Notes: generated from the sequence alone by a model not told the origin. Shown: positions 21,380 through 30,518, counted from the stretch's first letter. The stretch is 64,000 nt of DNA from Paludibacterium paludis (GCF_018802605.1 NZ_CP069161.1:992001-1056000); one strand, 5' to 3'. A program made the numbers and translations.

Positions 21380-22072
21380 TCAGCGTCCCCCGGTGCGTTC
21401 GACCAGCGGGTCGGGGATGCCGGCCTCGGCGAAGCCCTTGGCGCGCAGCAGGCAGGAGGCGCAGTGGCCGCAGGGGGGCTGTTCCCCGTTGTAGCAGGTG
21501 TGGCTGTGGGCGAGGGCGCCCAGCGCGCCGACATCGCGCGCCAGGAACACCGTTTCGGCCTTGCTCAGGTACATCAGCGGCGCATGGATTTCCAGGCGGG
21601 TTTCCATGCCGAGCCGGATGGCGACTTCCAGCGCCTTGAGGGTGTCTTCGCGGCAGTCGGGGTAGCCCGAGTAGTCGGTCTGGGCGACGCCGGTCACCAG
21701 ATGCCGGATGCCGCGGGTGTAGGCCAGCGCGGCGGCGAAGGTCAGAAACACGAGGTTGCGGCCCGGCACGAAGGTATTGGGCAGCGTCTTGTCGTGATCG
21801 GCGCGCACGCCGTCTTCCGGCTCGATGCCGCTGTCGGTGAGGGCATTGCCGCCGATGGCGGCGAAGGTGTCGATCGGCAGCACATGCTGGACGACGCCGG
21901 CCATCGTGGCGATGTCGCGCGCGCAATCGAGCTCGATGCGGTGACGCTGACCGTAGTCGAAGGTCACGGCTTCCACGTTGCCGGCGCCGAAGCGTTGCAG
22001 GGCCCAGTAAAGGCAGGTCGTCGAATCCTGTCCGCCGGAGAGCACGACCAGGGCTTTTTCAGGTGTTTTCAT
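21380..22072 (-). CDS. queC: 7-cyano-7-deazaguanine synthase
   Basis: QueC turns 7-carboxy-7-deazaguanine into preQ0 using ATP and ammonia. The 230 aa protein has the PP-loop LVVLSGGQDSTTCLYWAL and the C-terminal zinc cysteines CYNGEQPPCGHCASCLLR. The start at ATG 22072 gives MKTPEKALVVLSGGQDS; upstream in-frame starts add a non-conserved extension. It is the first gene of queC-queD-queE-bufA1. No clear preQ1 riboswitch is seen in the 210-base gap before it. Confidence 0.96.
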   Translation of the reverse strand: MKTPEKALVVLSGGQDSTTCLYWALQRFGAGNVEAVTFDYGQRHRIELDCARDIATMAGVVQHVLPIDTFAAIGGNALTDSGIEPEDGVRADHDKTLPNTFVPGRNLVFLTFAAALAYTRGIRHLVTGVAQTDYSGYPDCREDTLKALEVAIRLGMETRLEIHAPLMYLSKAETVFLARDVGALGALAHSHTCYNGEQPPCGHCASCLLRAKGFAEAGIPDPLVERTGGR

Positions 22073-22284
22073 GAGTTCGCTTTCCATCGATACACAGTCG
22101 AGGCAAGGTTGGGGCTGAGGCACGGGATCGGTCTCACCCGGCCGCCGATTAAAAATCAACCCGTTATTTTAACAGCCGGGCGTCCGGCCAGCCAGCATCT
22201 CTCGTCACCTGTCGCCGCGGTCCGATGGCATGTGCGCGGCACACTGGCATAATGCTTTTTTGACCGCCTCTTTACGTATTTGTT

Positions 22285-23211
22285 ATGGCTCAACCCAAGA
22301 TAGCTTTCATCCTCCACGGCAAACGCTGTCCGCGCGGCATGCCCGACGATCTGCTCAAAGTGTTCGCTAACGACTTTCAGGTGGACATTCATATCACGAC
22401 CTCCTCCGTGAGCGCCGAGGAGGTCGCGTTCCAGGCGGTCAGGGACGGATGCGTTTATCTGATCGCCGCGGGCGGCGACGGGACGATCCACGAGGTGGTC
22501 AATGGCGTGATGCGCTGCCCGGCCGAGTCGCGCGGGCATGTGGCGGTCGGCGCGTTGCCCCTGGGCAGCGGCAACGACTTTGTCCGTTCCATCGGAATGA
22601 CGGGAGGCATCCGCGAGTTGCGCGCGATGATCCGCGACGAGGCCGTGCGCGCCATCGATCTGGGGCTGGCCGTGGTGACGGAGCCGGATGGCGGAGAAAA
22701 ACGCGTGTATTTCGACAACATCGCCTCGCTTGGCATCGGCTCGGCGATCGTCGAGAAGGTCAACCGCCGGCCTTCGTGGTTGTCCGCGTCGGCGGCCTTC
22801 CATGGCGCGATCCTGTCGACGCTGGTGACCTGGCGTCCGCAGCGCATGCGCGTGAGGGTGGATGGCGGCGAATGGATCGATGGGGCGTTTCAGGCGGTGT
22901 GTATCGCGAACGGGCGGTTTTTCGGAAGCGGTCTGGGGGTGGCGCCGGATGCCCGCCTGGACGATGGCCGCTTCGAGGTGGTGCTGATCCGCGATGCCGG
23001 CGCGCGTGATTTCGTGCGCTTTTTGCCGCAGCTGAAAAAGTCGCAACGGATCGCCAGCCCGAAAATCGAGTACCTGTCGGGCGGTCTTGTCGAGGTGGCG
23101 GGAGTCGGAGGGGCGCCCTCCATCGAAGCCGATGGAGAGCACCTGGGGCGGGGAGCGGTACGGTTTTCCGTGGTGCCCGCCGCGTTGCGTTGCCTCGTTC
23201 GTCAGACCTGA
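22285..23211 (+). CDS. Lipid kinase, diacylglycerol kinase family (YegS-like)
   Basis: A 308 aa protein of the diacylglycerol/lipid kinase catalytic domain family. The ATP-binding motif [14 protein letters not shown] is present, followed by [15 protein letters not shown] and a beta-sandwich C-terminal domain with SIEADGEHL, typical of YegS/DgkB proteins. It likely phosphorylates a membrane lipid such as diacylglycerol or phosphatidylglycerol; the exact substrate is unknown. Its 3' end overlaps nemA (opposite strand) by ten bases. Confidence 0.88.
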   Translation: MAQPKIAFILHGKRCPRGMPDDLLKVFANDFQVDIHITTSSVSAEEVAFQAVRDGCVYLIAAGGDGTIHEVVNGVMRCPAESRGHVAVGALPLGSGNDFVRSIGMTGGIRELRAMIRDEAVRAIDLGLAVVTEPDGGEKRVYFDNIASLGIGSAIVEKVNRRPSWLSASAAFHGAILSTLVTWRPQRMRVRVDGGEWIDGAFQAVCIANGRFFGSGLGVAPDARLDDGRFEVVLIRDAGARDFVRFLPQLKKSQRIASPKIEYLSGGLVEVAGVGGAPSIEADGEHLGRGAVRFSVVPAALRCLVRQT

Positions 23212-24308
23212 GCTTCGGCGAGCGTCGGGTAGTCGAGGTAGCCCTCCGCGCCGCCGCCGTAGAAGGTGGAGGCGTCAGGCGTGTTCAGCGGCGCGTTTTC
23301 GCGGATGCGCTCGGCCAGGTCAGGGTTGGCGATGTAGCTGCGTCCGAAGGCGGCGGCATCGATGAACCCCTTGCCGACCATCTCTTTCGCCTTGTCGGCG
23401 GTATACCCGCCGGCGCCGATGATCACGCCCGGGTACAGCGCGCGCAGCTCGGTGCGGAAGCTGTCCTGGTAGGCGGGCCCGCCCGCCCAGTCCGGCTCGG
23501 AAATGTGCAGGTAGGCCAGTTTGCGCTTGGCCAGTTCGCGGGCCAGATAGCGCGCCATGTCTTCCTGGCCGACATCGGACAGACCGTTGAAGATGCCCAG
23601 CGGCGAGAGGCGGATACCGACGCGGTCGGCGTCCCATTCGGCGACGACCGCGTCGACGACTTCCAGCAACAGCCGGGCGCGGTTTTCCACGGAGCCGCCA
23701 TAGCGGTCCTCGCGCAGGTTGGACGACTCGGACAGGAACTGATTGATCAGATAGCCGTGCGCCGCGTGGATTTCCACGAGATCGAAGCCGGCGCGCCGGG
23801 CGTTGTCCGTCGCGGTGCGGTAGTCTTCGATGAGGTCTTCGATTTCGGGCAATTCCAGCGCGCGGGGCGTATCGCACGGGGCGCGCACGAGATCGCCGTT
23901 CGCCGTGCGGATATTGGTGTTGCTGTCGGCCTTGAGCGCGGAAGGGGCCAGCGGCGCTTCCCCGCCCGGTTGCAGCGAGCGGTGGGAGATCCGTCCGGTG
24001 TGCCACAGTTGCATGGCGATGAGACCGCCGGCCCGGTGCACGGCGTCGGTGACGCGAGTCCAGGCGCGCACCTGTTCTTCGCTATAGATGCCGGGCGCGC
24101 CCGCGTAGCCCTTGGCGGTCGGGGAAATGTGCGCGGCCTCGGAAATCAGCAGCCCGCCGCTGGCGCGCTGGGCATAGTACTCCGGCGCGAGCGGGGTGGG
24201 AACATCGCCAGGCTCGGTGCTGCGCAGCCGGGTCAGCGGAGCCATGACAATACGGTTCTTCAGGGTAACGGCGCCGACTGTCAGCGGGGTGAAAAGCGTC
24301 TCGTACAT
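23202..24308 (-). CDS. nemA: N-ethylmaleimide reductase, old yellow enzyme family
   Basis: An FMN-dependent ene-reductase that reduces activated alkenes, nitro compounds and quinones in the cytoplasm. At 368 aa it matches the family. It shows [15 protein letters not shown] near the N-terminus, [11 protein letters not shown], the catalytic [32 protein letters not shown] and the C-terminal YLDYPTL. The TetR-family gene upstream carries the NemR sensing cysteine, and a matching operator lies between the two genes at 24325, so reactive electrophiles should induce it. Confidence 0.93.
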   Translation of the reverse strand: MYETLFTPLTVGAVTLKNRIVMAPLTRLRSTEPGDVPTPLAPEYYAQRASGGLLISEAAHISPTAKGYAGAPGIYSEEQVRAWTRVTDAVHRAGGLIAMQLWHTGRISHRSLQPGGEAPLAPSALKADSNTNIRTANGDLVRAPCDTPRALELPEIEDLIEDYRTATDNARRAGFDLVEIHAAHGYLINQFLSESSNLREDRYGGSVENRARLLLEVVDAVVAEWDADRVGIRLSPLGIFNGLSDVGQEDMARYLARELAKRKLAYLHISEPDWAGGPAYQDSFRTELRALYPGVIIGAGGYTADKAKEMVGKGFIDAAAFGRSYIANPDLAERIRENAPLNTPDASTFYGGGAEGYLDYPTLAEAQV

Positions 24309-24324
24309 TCGGGTCTCCTTAAAA

Positions 24325-24341
24325 TTAGACCGGTCATCTAG
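24325..24341 (-). promoter_or_regulatory. NemR operator before nemA
   Basis: The 17-base site is TTAGAC, spacer CGGTC, ATCTAG. It matches the site at 24996-25012 except at three positions and lies 17 bases before the nemA start, between nemR and nemA. This would give nemA its own repressed promoter. Confidence 0.7.
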
Positions 24342-24380
24342 TCAACATCGAAAAAACAATCCGCGAAAAGCGGATTGCCG

Positions 24381-24974
24381 TTATTCAGTGCGGCCGGCCA
24401 ACAGTTCGGCCGTCCGTTCCAGCGCGCCGTCCAGTATCGCCGGATCGTGCTGGACTTTGAACAGCAAGGACGCGCCGATCCACAGACTGTACAGCGAGCG
24501 GGCCATGTTTTCCGGCGCTCCCGCGGTGCGGATCGATCCATCCGCGGCGCCTTCGCGCAGCGCGTCGGCGATACGCCGCATCACTCGGTCCATGCCGCGC
24601 GACAAGGCTTCGCGCATCGGTTCGGAAAGATCCGAGACCTCCCCGGCGAGTTTGACGGCAAGGCAGCTCATGTGTGAACTGCACTCGCAGTGCCGGTGCA
24701 TCCACCGCTGAAAATACCCCAGCAGCCTGTCGCGGGCGGAGCCTTCCGCCTGAACGAGCAGTTCGGCAAGACGCGCGTCGTAGTTGTCGAAATAGCGCTC
24801 CAGCATCTGCACGCCAAACGCTTCCTTGGACGGGAAGTAGTGGTAGAACGAGCCCTTGGGTACGCCGGCCGTGCCGAGAATCTCGGACAGCCCCACCGCC
24901 GCGTAACCCTTGCCCAGGATGATGTTCTCGCCGGTGGCCAGAAGGTGTTCCCGGGTATCGCCAAAGTGTGTCAT
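24381..24974 (-). CDS. nemR: TetR-family repressor NemR
   Basis: A TetR regulator of 197 aa that would repress nemA and itself. The helix-turn-helix is in LSEILGTAGVPKGSFYHYF. The ligand domain contains HMSCLAVKLAGEVSDLSEPM, where the cysteine aligns with Cys106 of E. coli NemR. That residue senses hypochlorous acid, quinones and other electrophiles. I prefer the start MTHFGDTREHLL at 24974; an ATG three codons upstream is possible. Two near-identical 17-base palindromes flank the gene. Confidence 0.92.
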   Translation of the reverse strand: MTHFGDTREHLLATGENIILGKGYAAVGLSEILGTAGVPKGSFYHYFPSKEAFGVQMLERYFDNYDARLAELLVQAEGSARDRLLGYFQRWMHRHCECSSHMSCLAVKLAGEVSDLSEPMREALSRGMDRVMRRIADALREGAADGSIRTAGAPENMARSLYSLWIGASLLFKVQHDPAILDGALERTAELLAGRTE

Positions 24975-24995
24975 GCGTGTCATGGACGAATAATA

Positions 24996-25012
24996 CTAGA
25001 CCAGTCGTCTAG
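24996..25012 (-). promoter_or_regulatory. NemR operator before nemR
   Basis: CTAGAC, spacer CAGTC, GTCTAG: a perfect inverted repeat with six-base arms, 21 bases before the nemR start. The copy at 24325 has the same spacing, giving the consensus YTAGACCRGTCRTCTAG. Confidence 0.75.
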
Positions 25013-25073
25013 TTTGCAAGTCCCGACTGCGTCCGAATGCCGCGGGTATGGCGCCGCATCCGTGCCGGAAGGT

Positions 25074-25493
25074 TCAGAGCGCTTTTTTCAGGTAGTAGAA
25101 ACAATTGCCGCCGGCGTAACCGTCGCGTTGCAACTCCACCTCGAAGCCGAGCCTGGTGTAGAAGCCGGGCGCCTGATGACCCAGTGTTTCGACAAAGGCG
25201 AAGCGGCATCCTTCCGATGCGCCGAATGCCAGGGCCTGTTCCATCAGCGCGTGTCCCCATCCTTTGCCGCGCTGCGTTTCGTCGACCAGAAGGTACTTGA
25301 TGTGCAGTTGCCCCCAAAACAGCCGCACCACCACACAGCCGACCCAGTGACCGTCTTCACGGGCTTCGAAGGCGACCGGTTCGCCGACCATCCGTTCCGC
25401 GCCGGCGCTTTGCCGGTCGTGTCTGGCGAAGGCCGCATAGATTCGTTCTTTCAGTTCGGCGTTCAGTGGTGTTCGGGTGAGGGTACGGTTCAT
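25074..25493 (-). CDS. GNAT-family N-acetyltransferase
   Basis: A 139 aa GNAT acyltransferase with acetyl-CoA-binding motif A in YLLVDETQRGKGWGHALM (QRGKGWG) and a C-terminal GFYTRLGFEVELQRDGYAGG followed by CFYYLKKAL. Small GNATs of this pattern acetylate small molecules; the substrate cannot be told from sequence. I start at ATG 25493 (MNRTLTRTPLNAELKERI). No clear ribosome binding site is seen. The gene stands alone between nemR and the cytochrome operon. Confidence 0.8.
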   Translation of the reverse strand: MNRTLTRTPLNAELKERIYAAFARHDRQSAGAERMVGEPVAFEAREDGHWVGCVVVRLFWGQLHIKYLLVDETQRGKGWGHALMEQALAFGASEGCRFAFVETLGHQAPGFYTRLGFEVELQRDGYAGGNCFYYLKKAL

Positions 25494-25832
25494 CGCGCGC
25501 GAGGAGGGGGAAGGGAACCCGCAGCAGTGTAATGGCGCGCGCGGGCCGGAACAAGGGCGCGAGGATGGCCATGCGGCCATCGGCCTGCGCTCGGGAATAT
25601 TTGATCCTGGCCAATGAAATACGTGTTCTTGCCGACCGGATCGCGCCATGCCAATTCGCTTTGAAAACAATATCTTGCGACGGTGTAAGCGCGCGCTGTC
25701 CGGTTTTTCTCATTGCGCCATTGTGAGATGTGCGTAGACGCTTGCCGGATTTGCGTATGCCGGAGCCGGATGCCCCGCCGCTAGAGTGGAGGTCGTGAAA
25801 GAGGATGAACGGTAACAAAAAAGGAGGCGTCC
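25494..25832 (+). other. Intergenic region before the cytochrome c/tsdA operon
   Basis: About 340 bases with no convincing gene. GGAGGCGT (25821-25828) is a good ribosome binding site for the cytochrome gene. I see no clear -10/-35 pair, no FNR-type TTGATnnnnATCAA box and no sigma-54 site. The promoter controlled by the nearby TtrSR-like system would be expected here. Confidence 0.5.
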
Positions 25833-27119
25833 ATGAGACAAGTGGCATGGGCTGTGGGGCTCGCGCTGATGGCCGGCACTGTCCGGGCCGCGTCGGCGTT
25901 CGATGCGGCGTCGGTCAAGCGGGGCGAATACCTGGCCCGGGCCGGCGATTGCATCGCGTGTCATGCCCGGCCAGGCGGTTCGCAGATGTCCGGAGGACTG
26001 GGGCTGCCGACTCCGGTCGGCACCCTTTACGCGACCAATATCACGCCGGATCGGGAGACCGGGATCGGGCGCTATAGCTTCCGGGAATTCGCCGCGGCGG
26101 TTCGCGAAGGTGTCCGCAAGGATGGCGCGACGCTGTATCCGGCGATGCCGTATCCCTCGTATTCGATCATTTCCGACGAGGACATGAGGGACTTGTACGC
26201 CTATTTCATGGCGGGAGTGAGGCCGGTCAGGCAAGTCAACCGGGCGGCCGATATTCCCTGGCCGCTTTCCCTGCGCTGGCCGCTGGCGTTGTGGCGCCGG
26301 TTGTTCGCGCCACAGGTCGCGGCCTATCGCCCCGATCCCGCGCGCGATGCGATCTGGAATCGCGGCGCCTACCTGGTCAAGGGGCCGGGGCATTGCGGCG
26401 CCTGTCACACGCCGCGGGGCGTGGCCTTTCAGGAAAAAGCCCTGGATGAACGGGACGGCCCGGCATTCCTGGCCGGCGCCACTATCGGCGGCTGGTTCGC
26501 CAAGAGTCTGCGGCGTGAGGGCGCCGACGGTCTGGGACGCTGGAGCGAAAAGGAGATCGCCGAGCTGCTTGGCACCGGCCGCAACAGTCACAGCGTGGCG
26601 TTCGGCGCCATGGCGGAGGTCGTGGCGCACAGCACCCGTCACTTGAGCGAAGGTGATCTGGGCGCGATAGCGCGCTATCTGGCCAGTGTTTCCGGCGGAA
26701 CCGCCGCAAGAGAGCTCGCCACCCGGTCGACCACCTTCCAGGATCTGGCCGCCGGCCGTTATTCGGGCGCCGGCGCCGTGATCTACATGGAGCGTTGTGT
26801 CGTGTGTCACCGTCAGGATGGCGAAGGGGTCGAGCACCTGTTTCCGGCTCTGGCGCGCAGCAGTGTCGTGAACAGCCCCGATCCGGCTTCGCTGATCCGC
26901 ATCGTGCTGGAAGGCAGTCGCCTGCCGCCCGTCCGTCACGAGGCGTTCGTGCCGGCCATGCCGTCCCTTGCCGCGTTGAGCGACCGGGAGGTGGCCGATG
27001 TGATGAGTTTTGTGCGCGCGTCGTGGGGCAATACGGCCCCGGAAGTGACCGAGCGCGATGTCGGCAAGGTGCGCCGGCTGTTGTCCGCCGAGGTTGATTC
27101 GTTGAACGCGGCTCGTTGA
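25833..27119 (+). CDS. Triheme c-type cytochrome
   Basis: A 428 aa periplasmic cytochrome c with a signal peptide (MRQVAWAVGLALMAGTVRA). It has three CxxCH heme sites: CIACH near residue 40, CGACH near 188 and CVVCH near 322. The three-domain layout matches the cytochrome c subunits of membrane alcohol and gluconate dehydrogenases, but no dehydrogenase partner is next to it. Instead tsdA follows 13 bases later, so a role as electron acceptor for thiosulfate oxidation, passing electrons toward a terminal oxidase, is likely (inference). Confidence 0.88.
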   Translation: MRQVAWAVGLALMAGTVRAASAFDAASVKRGEYLARAGDCIACHARPGGSQMSGGLGLPTPVGTLYATNITPDRETGIGRYSFREFAAAVREGVRKDGATLYPAMPYPSYSIISDEDMRDLYAYFMAGVRPVRQVNRAADIPWPLSLRWPLALWRRLFAPQVAAYRPDPARDAIWNRGAYLVKGPGHCGACHTPRGVAFQEKALDERDGPAFLAGATIGGWFAKSLRREGADGLGRWSEKEIAELLGTGRNSHSVAFGAMAEVVAHSTRHLSEGDLGAIARYLASVSGGTAARELATRSTTFQDLAAGRYSGAGAVIYMERCVVCHRQDGEGVEHLFPALARSSVVNSPDPASLIRIVLEGSRLPPVRHEAFVPAMPSLAALSDREVADVMSFVRASWGNTAPEVTERDVGKVRRLLSAEVDSLNAAR

Positions 27120-27132
27120 GGAGTGTGTCGTC

Positions 27133-27951
27133 ATGATGAGAATCGTTGCCGTTTCCCTGTTGCTCTGTACCGGCGCCGCCATCGCCGAGGCGCCGTTCGC
27201 GCCGCCCGCGGATACGGCCATTCCGGGTACGCCAGAAGGGGCGAGGATCCGCCTGGGGCAGCGGCTGTTGTCCGACACCGCGCGGCTTTTGCCCGACAAG
27301 GTCGGCGCGGCGATGAATTGCACCAGCTGTCATCTGGGGGGCGGCAAGGTCGCCCACGCATCGCCGTTTGTCAGGGTGTGGAACAAATACCCGTCGTATA
27401 ACCCGAGAGCCGGGCGCGAGGTCACCCTGACCGACCGCATCAATGGCTGCATGCTGCGCTCCATGAACGGCAAGAAGCTGGCTCAGGACTCGCGGGAAAT
27501 GCGCGCCATGCTCGCTTACATGCAATGGTTGTCCAAAGACGTGCCCAAGGGGACGAAGATGGGGGGCGGCGGCATTGGCGCTATCGACAAGACCCTGACG
27601 CCCGATCCGGTGCGCGGCAAGGCCCTGTATGGCACCTATTGCGCGGTATGCCACGGCGCCAATGGCGAAGGCCGCTGGCGCAAGGGCGCGCTGGTGTTCC
27701 CGCCCTTGTGGGGCGAGAAATCGTTCAACATCGGCGCCGGCATGGCACGCACGTTCACGGCGGCGGCCTGGGTCAAGCAGAACATGCCGATGGCCGCGCA
27801 TGCGCGCGGCGCGCTGGGCCAGGGCGGCGTGCTGAGCGACCAGGAGGCGCTCGATGTGGCCGAATATTTCAGCCACCAGCCTCGGCCGGATTTCCCCGGC
27901 AAGGAAAAGGACTGGCCCAAGGGCGGCAAACCGGCCGACGCGCGCTATTGA
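27133..27951 (+). CDS. tsdA: Thiosulfate dehydrogenase (TsdA-type diheme cytochrome c)
   Basis: A 272 aa periplasmic diheme cytochrome with a signal peptide ending near AIA-EA. Heme sites are CTSCH (residues 63-67) and CAVCH (170-174). Between them lie SPFVRVWNKYPSYNPRAGRE and RINGCMLRSMNG. In TsdA the cysteine corresponding to Cys106 here is the unusual heme axial ligand, so its presence supports thiosulfate dehydrogenase activity (two thiosulfate to tetrathionate, reversible). FNIGAGMAR fits the second heme's ligand region. It is the second gene of the operon with the triheme cytochrome and faces a TtrSR-like system. Confidence 0.82.
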   Translation: MMRIVAVSLLLCTGAAIAEAPFAPPADTAIPGTPEGARIRLGQRLLSDTARLLPDKVGAAMNCTSCHLGGGKVAHASPFVRVWNKYPSYNPRAGREVTLTDRINGCMLRSMNGKKLAQDSREMRAMLAYMQWLSKDVPKGTKMGGGGIGAIDKTLTPDPVRGKALYGTYCAVCHGANGEGRWRKGALVFPPLWGEKSFNIGAGMARTFTAAAWVKQNMPMAAHARGALGQGGVLSDQEALDVAEYFSHQPRPDFPGKEKDWPKGGKPADARY

Positions 27952-27961
27952 GCGCGCGGGC

Positions 27962-28561
27962 TTAGACTTCGCCCAGCCGCATCAAGTCCTGGACGAGTTC
28001 CGCCGCGGAGCCGGCCCGCATCTTGTCCATGACATTCTGCCGGTGCACCTGGACGGTGCGCTCGCTGATGGACAGTTCGCCGGCGATGATCTTGTTACGC
28101 CGGCCCAGCACGACGAGCTTCGCCACCTCCCGCTCCCTCGGCGTCAGCGACATGAACCGCCGGCGCACCTCGTTGAGGTAGCGTTCGGCGGGCAGGCGTC
28201 GCAGGGCCAGGCCGACCGCTTCGAGGAGCGTCTGCTCGCGGAACGGTTTTTCAATGAAATCGACCGCGCCGTTCCGCACCGCCTGGACCGCCATCGCGAT
28301 ATCGCCGTGCCCGGAAAAAAACACAATGGGCAGCATCCGTCCGGTCCTGGCAAGCCTATCCTGAACCTCCAGCCCGCTCATGCCGGGCATCCGCACATCC
28401 AGCAGCAGGCAGGCGGTCTCGCCCGGGGCGAGGTGCGCGAGGAAGGCTTCGGCGTCATGAAACACGCGCGAGCGCCAGCCGACCGAATCGAACAGGTAGA
28501 CCAGCGAGCGGCATAACTCGGCATCGTCGTCGACGACATAAATCAGTGGTATCTCTTCCAT
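27962..28561 (-). CDS. ttrR: Response regulator, FixJ/TtrR-like (LuxR output domain)
   Basis: A 199 aa response regulator. The receiver domain has the acidic DDD at residues 11-13, the phosphoacceptor Asp55 in CLLLDVRMPGMSG and the conserved Lys in FIEKPF. The C-terminal LuxR/FixJ helix-turn-helix reads SLTPREREVAKLVVLGRRNK with ISERTVQVHRQNVMDKM. Its ATG overlaps the histidine kinase stop (TGATG), so both are translated together. The kinase's PhnD-like sensor domain and the adjoining tsdA point to tetrathionate/thiosulfate control, hence the TtrR-like assignment. Confidence 0.85.
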   Translation of the reverse strand: MEEIPLIYVVDDDAELCRSLVYLFDSVGWRSRVFHDAEAFLAHLAPGETACLLLDVRMPGMSGLEVQDRLARTGRMLPIVFFSGHGDIAMAVQAVRNGAVDFIEKPFREQTLLEAVGLALRRLPAERYLNEVRRRFMSLTPREREVAKLVVLGRRNKIIAGELSISERTVQVHRQNVMDKMRAGSAAELVQDLMRLGEV

Positions 28562-30396
28562 CAATGGATTCCGGGGCGGGAGGTGGGTTCCAGGGGCAGA
28601 GTGAAAGCCATCGTCATGCCTGACTCCGGGGGCGTGTCGGCCCTTTGCAGGTGGCCGCCATGGCGTTCGACGATGGAGCGGCAAATGGACAAACCCAGAC
28701 CCAATCCCTGCGGCCGGGTAGTGAAAAACGGTTCGAAAAGCCGCTCGGCGAGTTCTGGGGGCAGGCCGGGCCCCGAGTCGCACACGGTGACAAAAGCCTG
28801 CCCGTTGTCCAGCCGCGCGTCGACCGCGAGACGGCGGTCCGATGCCGGCTGGCCGGCCATGGCATCGGCGGCATTTTGCAGAAGGTTGAGCAGCACCTGC
28901 TCGATCTGCAGCGGATCGGCAAGCAGGTGGCGTCCCTGCAGGTTCGCGTCCAGCGACAGGGTGAAGCCCGGCGCGATGCCCGGATGCAGTTGCAGGAACC
29001 ATTCGCACACCGGTGAAATCAGTTCGGCCAACTCCACGCGACGTCGCTCCGGCGGCGCCTTGCGCGCAAGCTGGCGGACATGGCGCAGAATGTGCTCGGC
29101 CCGTTCGGCCTGGGCGCGGATCGCCCGTCCCGCCTCGGCGAGCCGGCCGGTGTCCTGCGGCGCTCTTCCGAGATTGCGCATCAGGCCGTTGGCGTAATTG
29201 GTGATCGAGGTCAGCGGCTGGGCCAGTTCATGGGCGAGGGTGGTCGACAGTTCGCCCAGAATGCCCAGGCGCGCGGCGTGATCCAGTTCGTCCTGGCGGC
29301 GCCGGGCTTCCGCCTGGGCGAGGTCGCGGGCGGCGAGCGCCTCCCGAAGTTCGGCGGTCCGGAGCCTCACCACGGTGTCGATGCGGCGACTGTGCCAGGC
29401 CAGCGCCGCCAGCAGCGTTGCCACGGCGGCCAGCGCATACCAATAGCGCCGTATCAGCTCGGCAAGGCCCGGCGGGGCGAGATGGGCATAAGGGCCGACG
29501 CGCAGCTCCCGCATCAATTCCCGCACGCTGCCGTAATCCTCCGGGATCGTCCAGCCTATTCCGCTGTCCGGAGCGGCCGTCAGCACGGCGACCGCCAACC
29601 GGCGCGCCGCCTCCTCCGGTGTGTCGCGCAAGGCGGCGAGCGGCCAGTCCGGATAGAGCCGCGTGCTGTGGCCGCAGGGCATGCCTTTGTCGCGGCGCGG
29701 CGCGAGCACCCGCAATGCACCGGACGCCACGCTCCCGTCGCGTTCCATCCGCTCGATGAGGCAGACCGGAATCACACCGGCGTCGGTGCGGCCCTGCGCC
29801 ACCGCGTGCACGATGTTGCCCAACGGAAAACCCGTGAACGTCAGCGATTGCAGTTCATCCGGCGGAACGCCGGCGGCTTCGAGTTCGCGCCAGGCGGTCC
29901 GCCATCCGCCAAAGGCGTCCGGCGCGGCGGCCAGCAGGCGTTGATTGCGCAAATCGGCGAGTTCCCGCAGATCATGCCGGTCGCCGCGCACCACGATGGC
30001 CGAGCCGATCGCTTGCCCGGGCGCGCCGGTCGCGCGGCGCAGGCTGGCGATGCGCCGCACGCCGTAGCGGTGCTCGAGTTCGATGTACTGGCCGCTGTTG
30101 GTGACGACGAAATCGAGTTCGCGGCGAGCCACGGCGCGTTCCAGCGCGGGCAGGTCAAAGTGTTCGATGCGGCTTGCCGGCGCGGCGCGCTCGAGCGAGG
30201 CGGCGATCTGCTGTGTGCTGCCTTGGCCCGGAGCGGGATCGAGCACGCCGATACGCAGGGTGTCCGCCCGGCCTGCCGCGGTGTGGGCGAGCAATGCGGC
30301 GGCGGCCAGCGATGTGATCAACCGGACAGGGCGGTGCCGCGCCCGGACAGAGGGTGGGGCATCGGAGACGGATGGGCAACCTGGGATACGTGGCAT
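28561..30396 (-). CDS. ttrS: Sensor histidine kinase, TtrS-like
   Basis: A 611 aa kinase with an N-terminal signal/anchor (about 25-45) and a PhnD-like periplasmic ligand domain (about 45-310: DTLRIGVLDPAPGQ, LDFVVTNSGQYIELEHRYG, TDAGVIPVCLIERM). A transmembrane helix (YWYALAAVATLLAALAWH) and a short coiled coil follow. The kinase core has the H-box TTLAHELAQPLTSITNYANG, N-box LLNLLQNAADAM and ATP loops SGPGLP and LGLGLSICRSIVERHGG. This architecture is that of TtrS, the tetrathionate sensor. The start is uncertain; 30396 includes the predicted signal region. Confidence 0.82.
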   Translation of the reverse strand: MPRIPGCPSVSDAPPSVRARHRPVRLITSLAAAALLAHTAAGRADTLRIGVLDPAPGQGSTQQIAASLERAAPASRIEHFDLPALERAVARRELDFVVTNSGQYIELEHRYGVRRIASLRRATGAPGQAIGSAIVVRGDRHDLRELADLRNQRLLAAAPDAFGGWRTAWRELEAAGVPPDELQSLTFTGFPLGNIVHAVAQGRTDAGVIPVCLIERMERDGSVASGALRVLAPRRDKGMPCGHSTRLYPDWPLAALRDTPEEAARRLAVAVLTAAPDSGIGWTIPEDYGSVRELMRELRVGPYAHLAPPGLAELIRRYWYALAAVATLLAALAWHSRRIDTVVRLRTAELREALAARDLAQAEARRRQDELDHAARLGILGELSTTLAHELAQPLTSITNYANGLMRNLGRAPQDTGRLAEAGRAIRAQAERAEHILRHVRQLARKAPPERRRVELAELISPVCEWFLQLHPGIAPGFTLSLDANLQGRHLLADPLQIEQVLLNLLQNAADAMAGQPASDRRLAVDARLDNGQAFVTVCDSGPGLPPELAERLFEPFFTTRPQGLGLGLSICRSIVERHGGHLQRADTPPESGMTMAFTLPLEPTSRPGIH

Positions 30397-30458
30397 GGAG
30401 GATGACGGGACAACCTTGGCGTGGTTTCGCGGGGGGCGGTTTTTATCATCGCATTTCT

Positions 30459-30518
30459 ATTATATAAAGACAAATTGCTAATTAATTAGCATTGATTCAT
30501 GCCAAAGTTCTTGGCATG
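30459..30518 (-). promoter_or_regulatory. ttrS promoter region with two palindromes
   Basis: Read on the minus strand, a perfect TATAAT -10 lies at 30464-30459, about 63 bases before the ttrS start. Just upstream is the perfect 16-base palindrome TGCTAATTAATTAGCA (30476-30491), which overlaps the -35 position. Next comes CATGCCAA-N5-TTGGCATG (30498-30518). These look like operator sites; neither is followed by a T run, so they are not terminators. Confidence 0.5.

Noticed and set aside
22073..22284. Possible preQ1 riboswitch before queC
   Set aside because: No preQ1 aptamer pattern (stem, loop and A-rich tail) could be seen in the 210-base leader.
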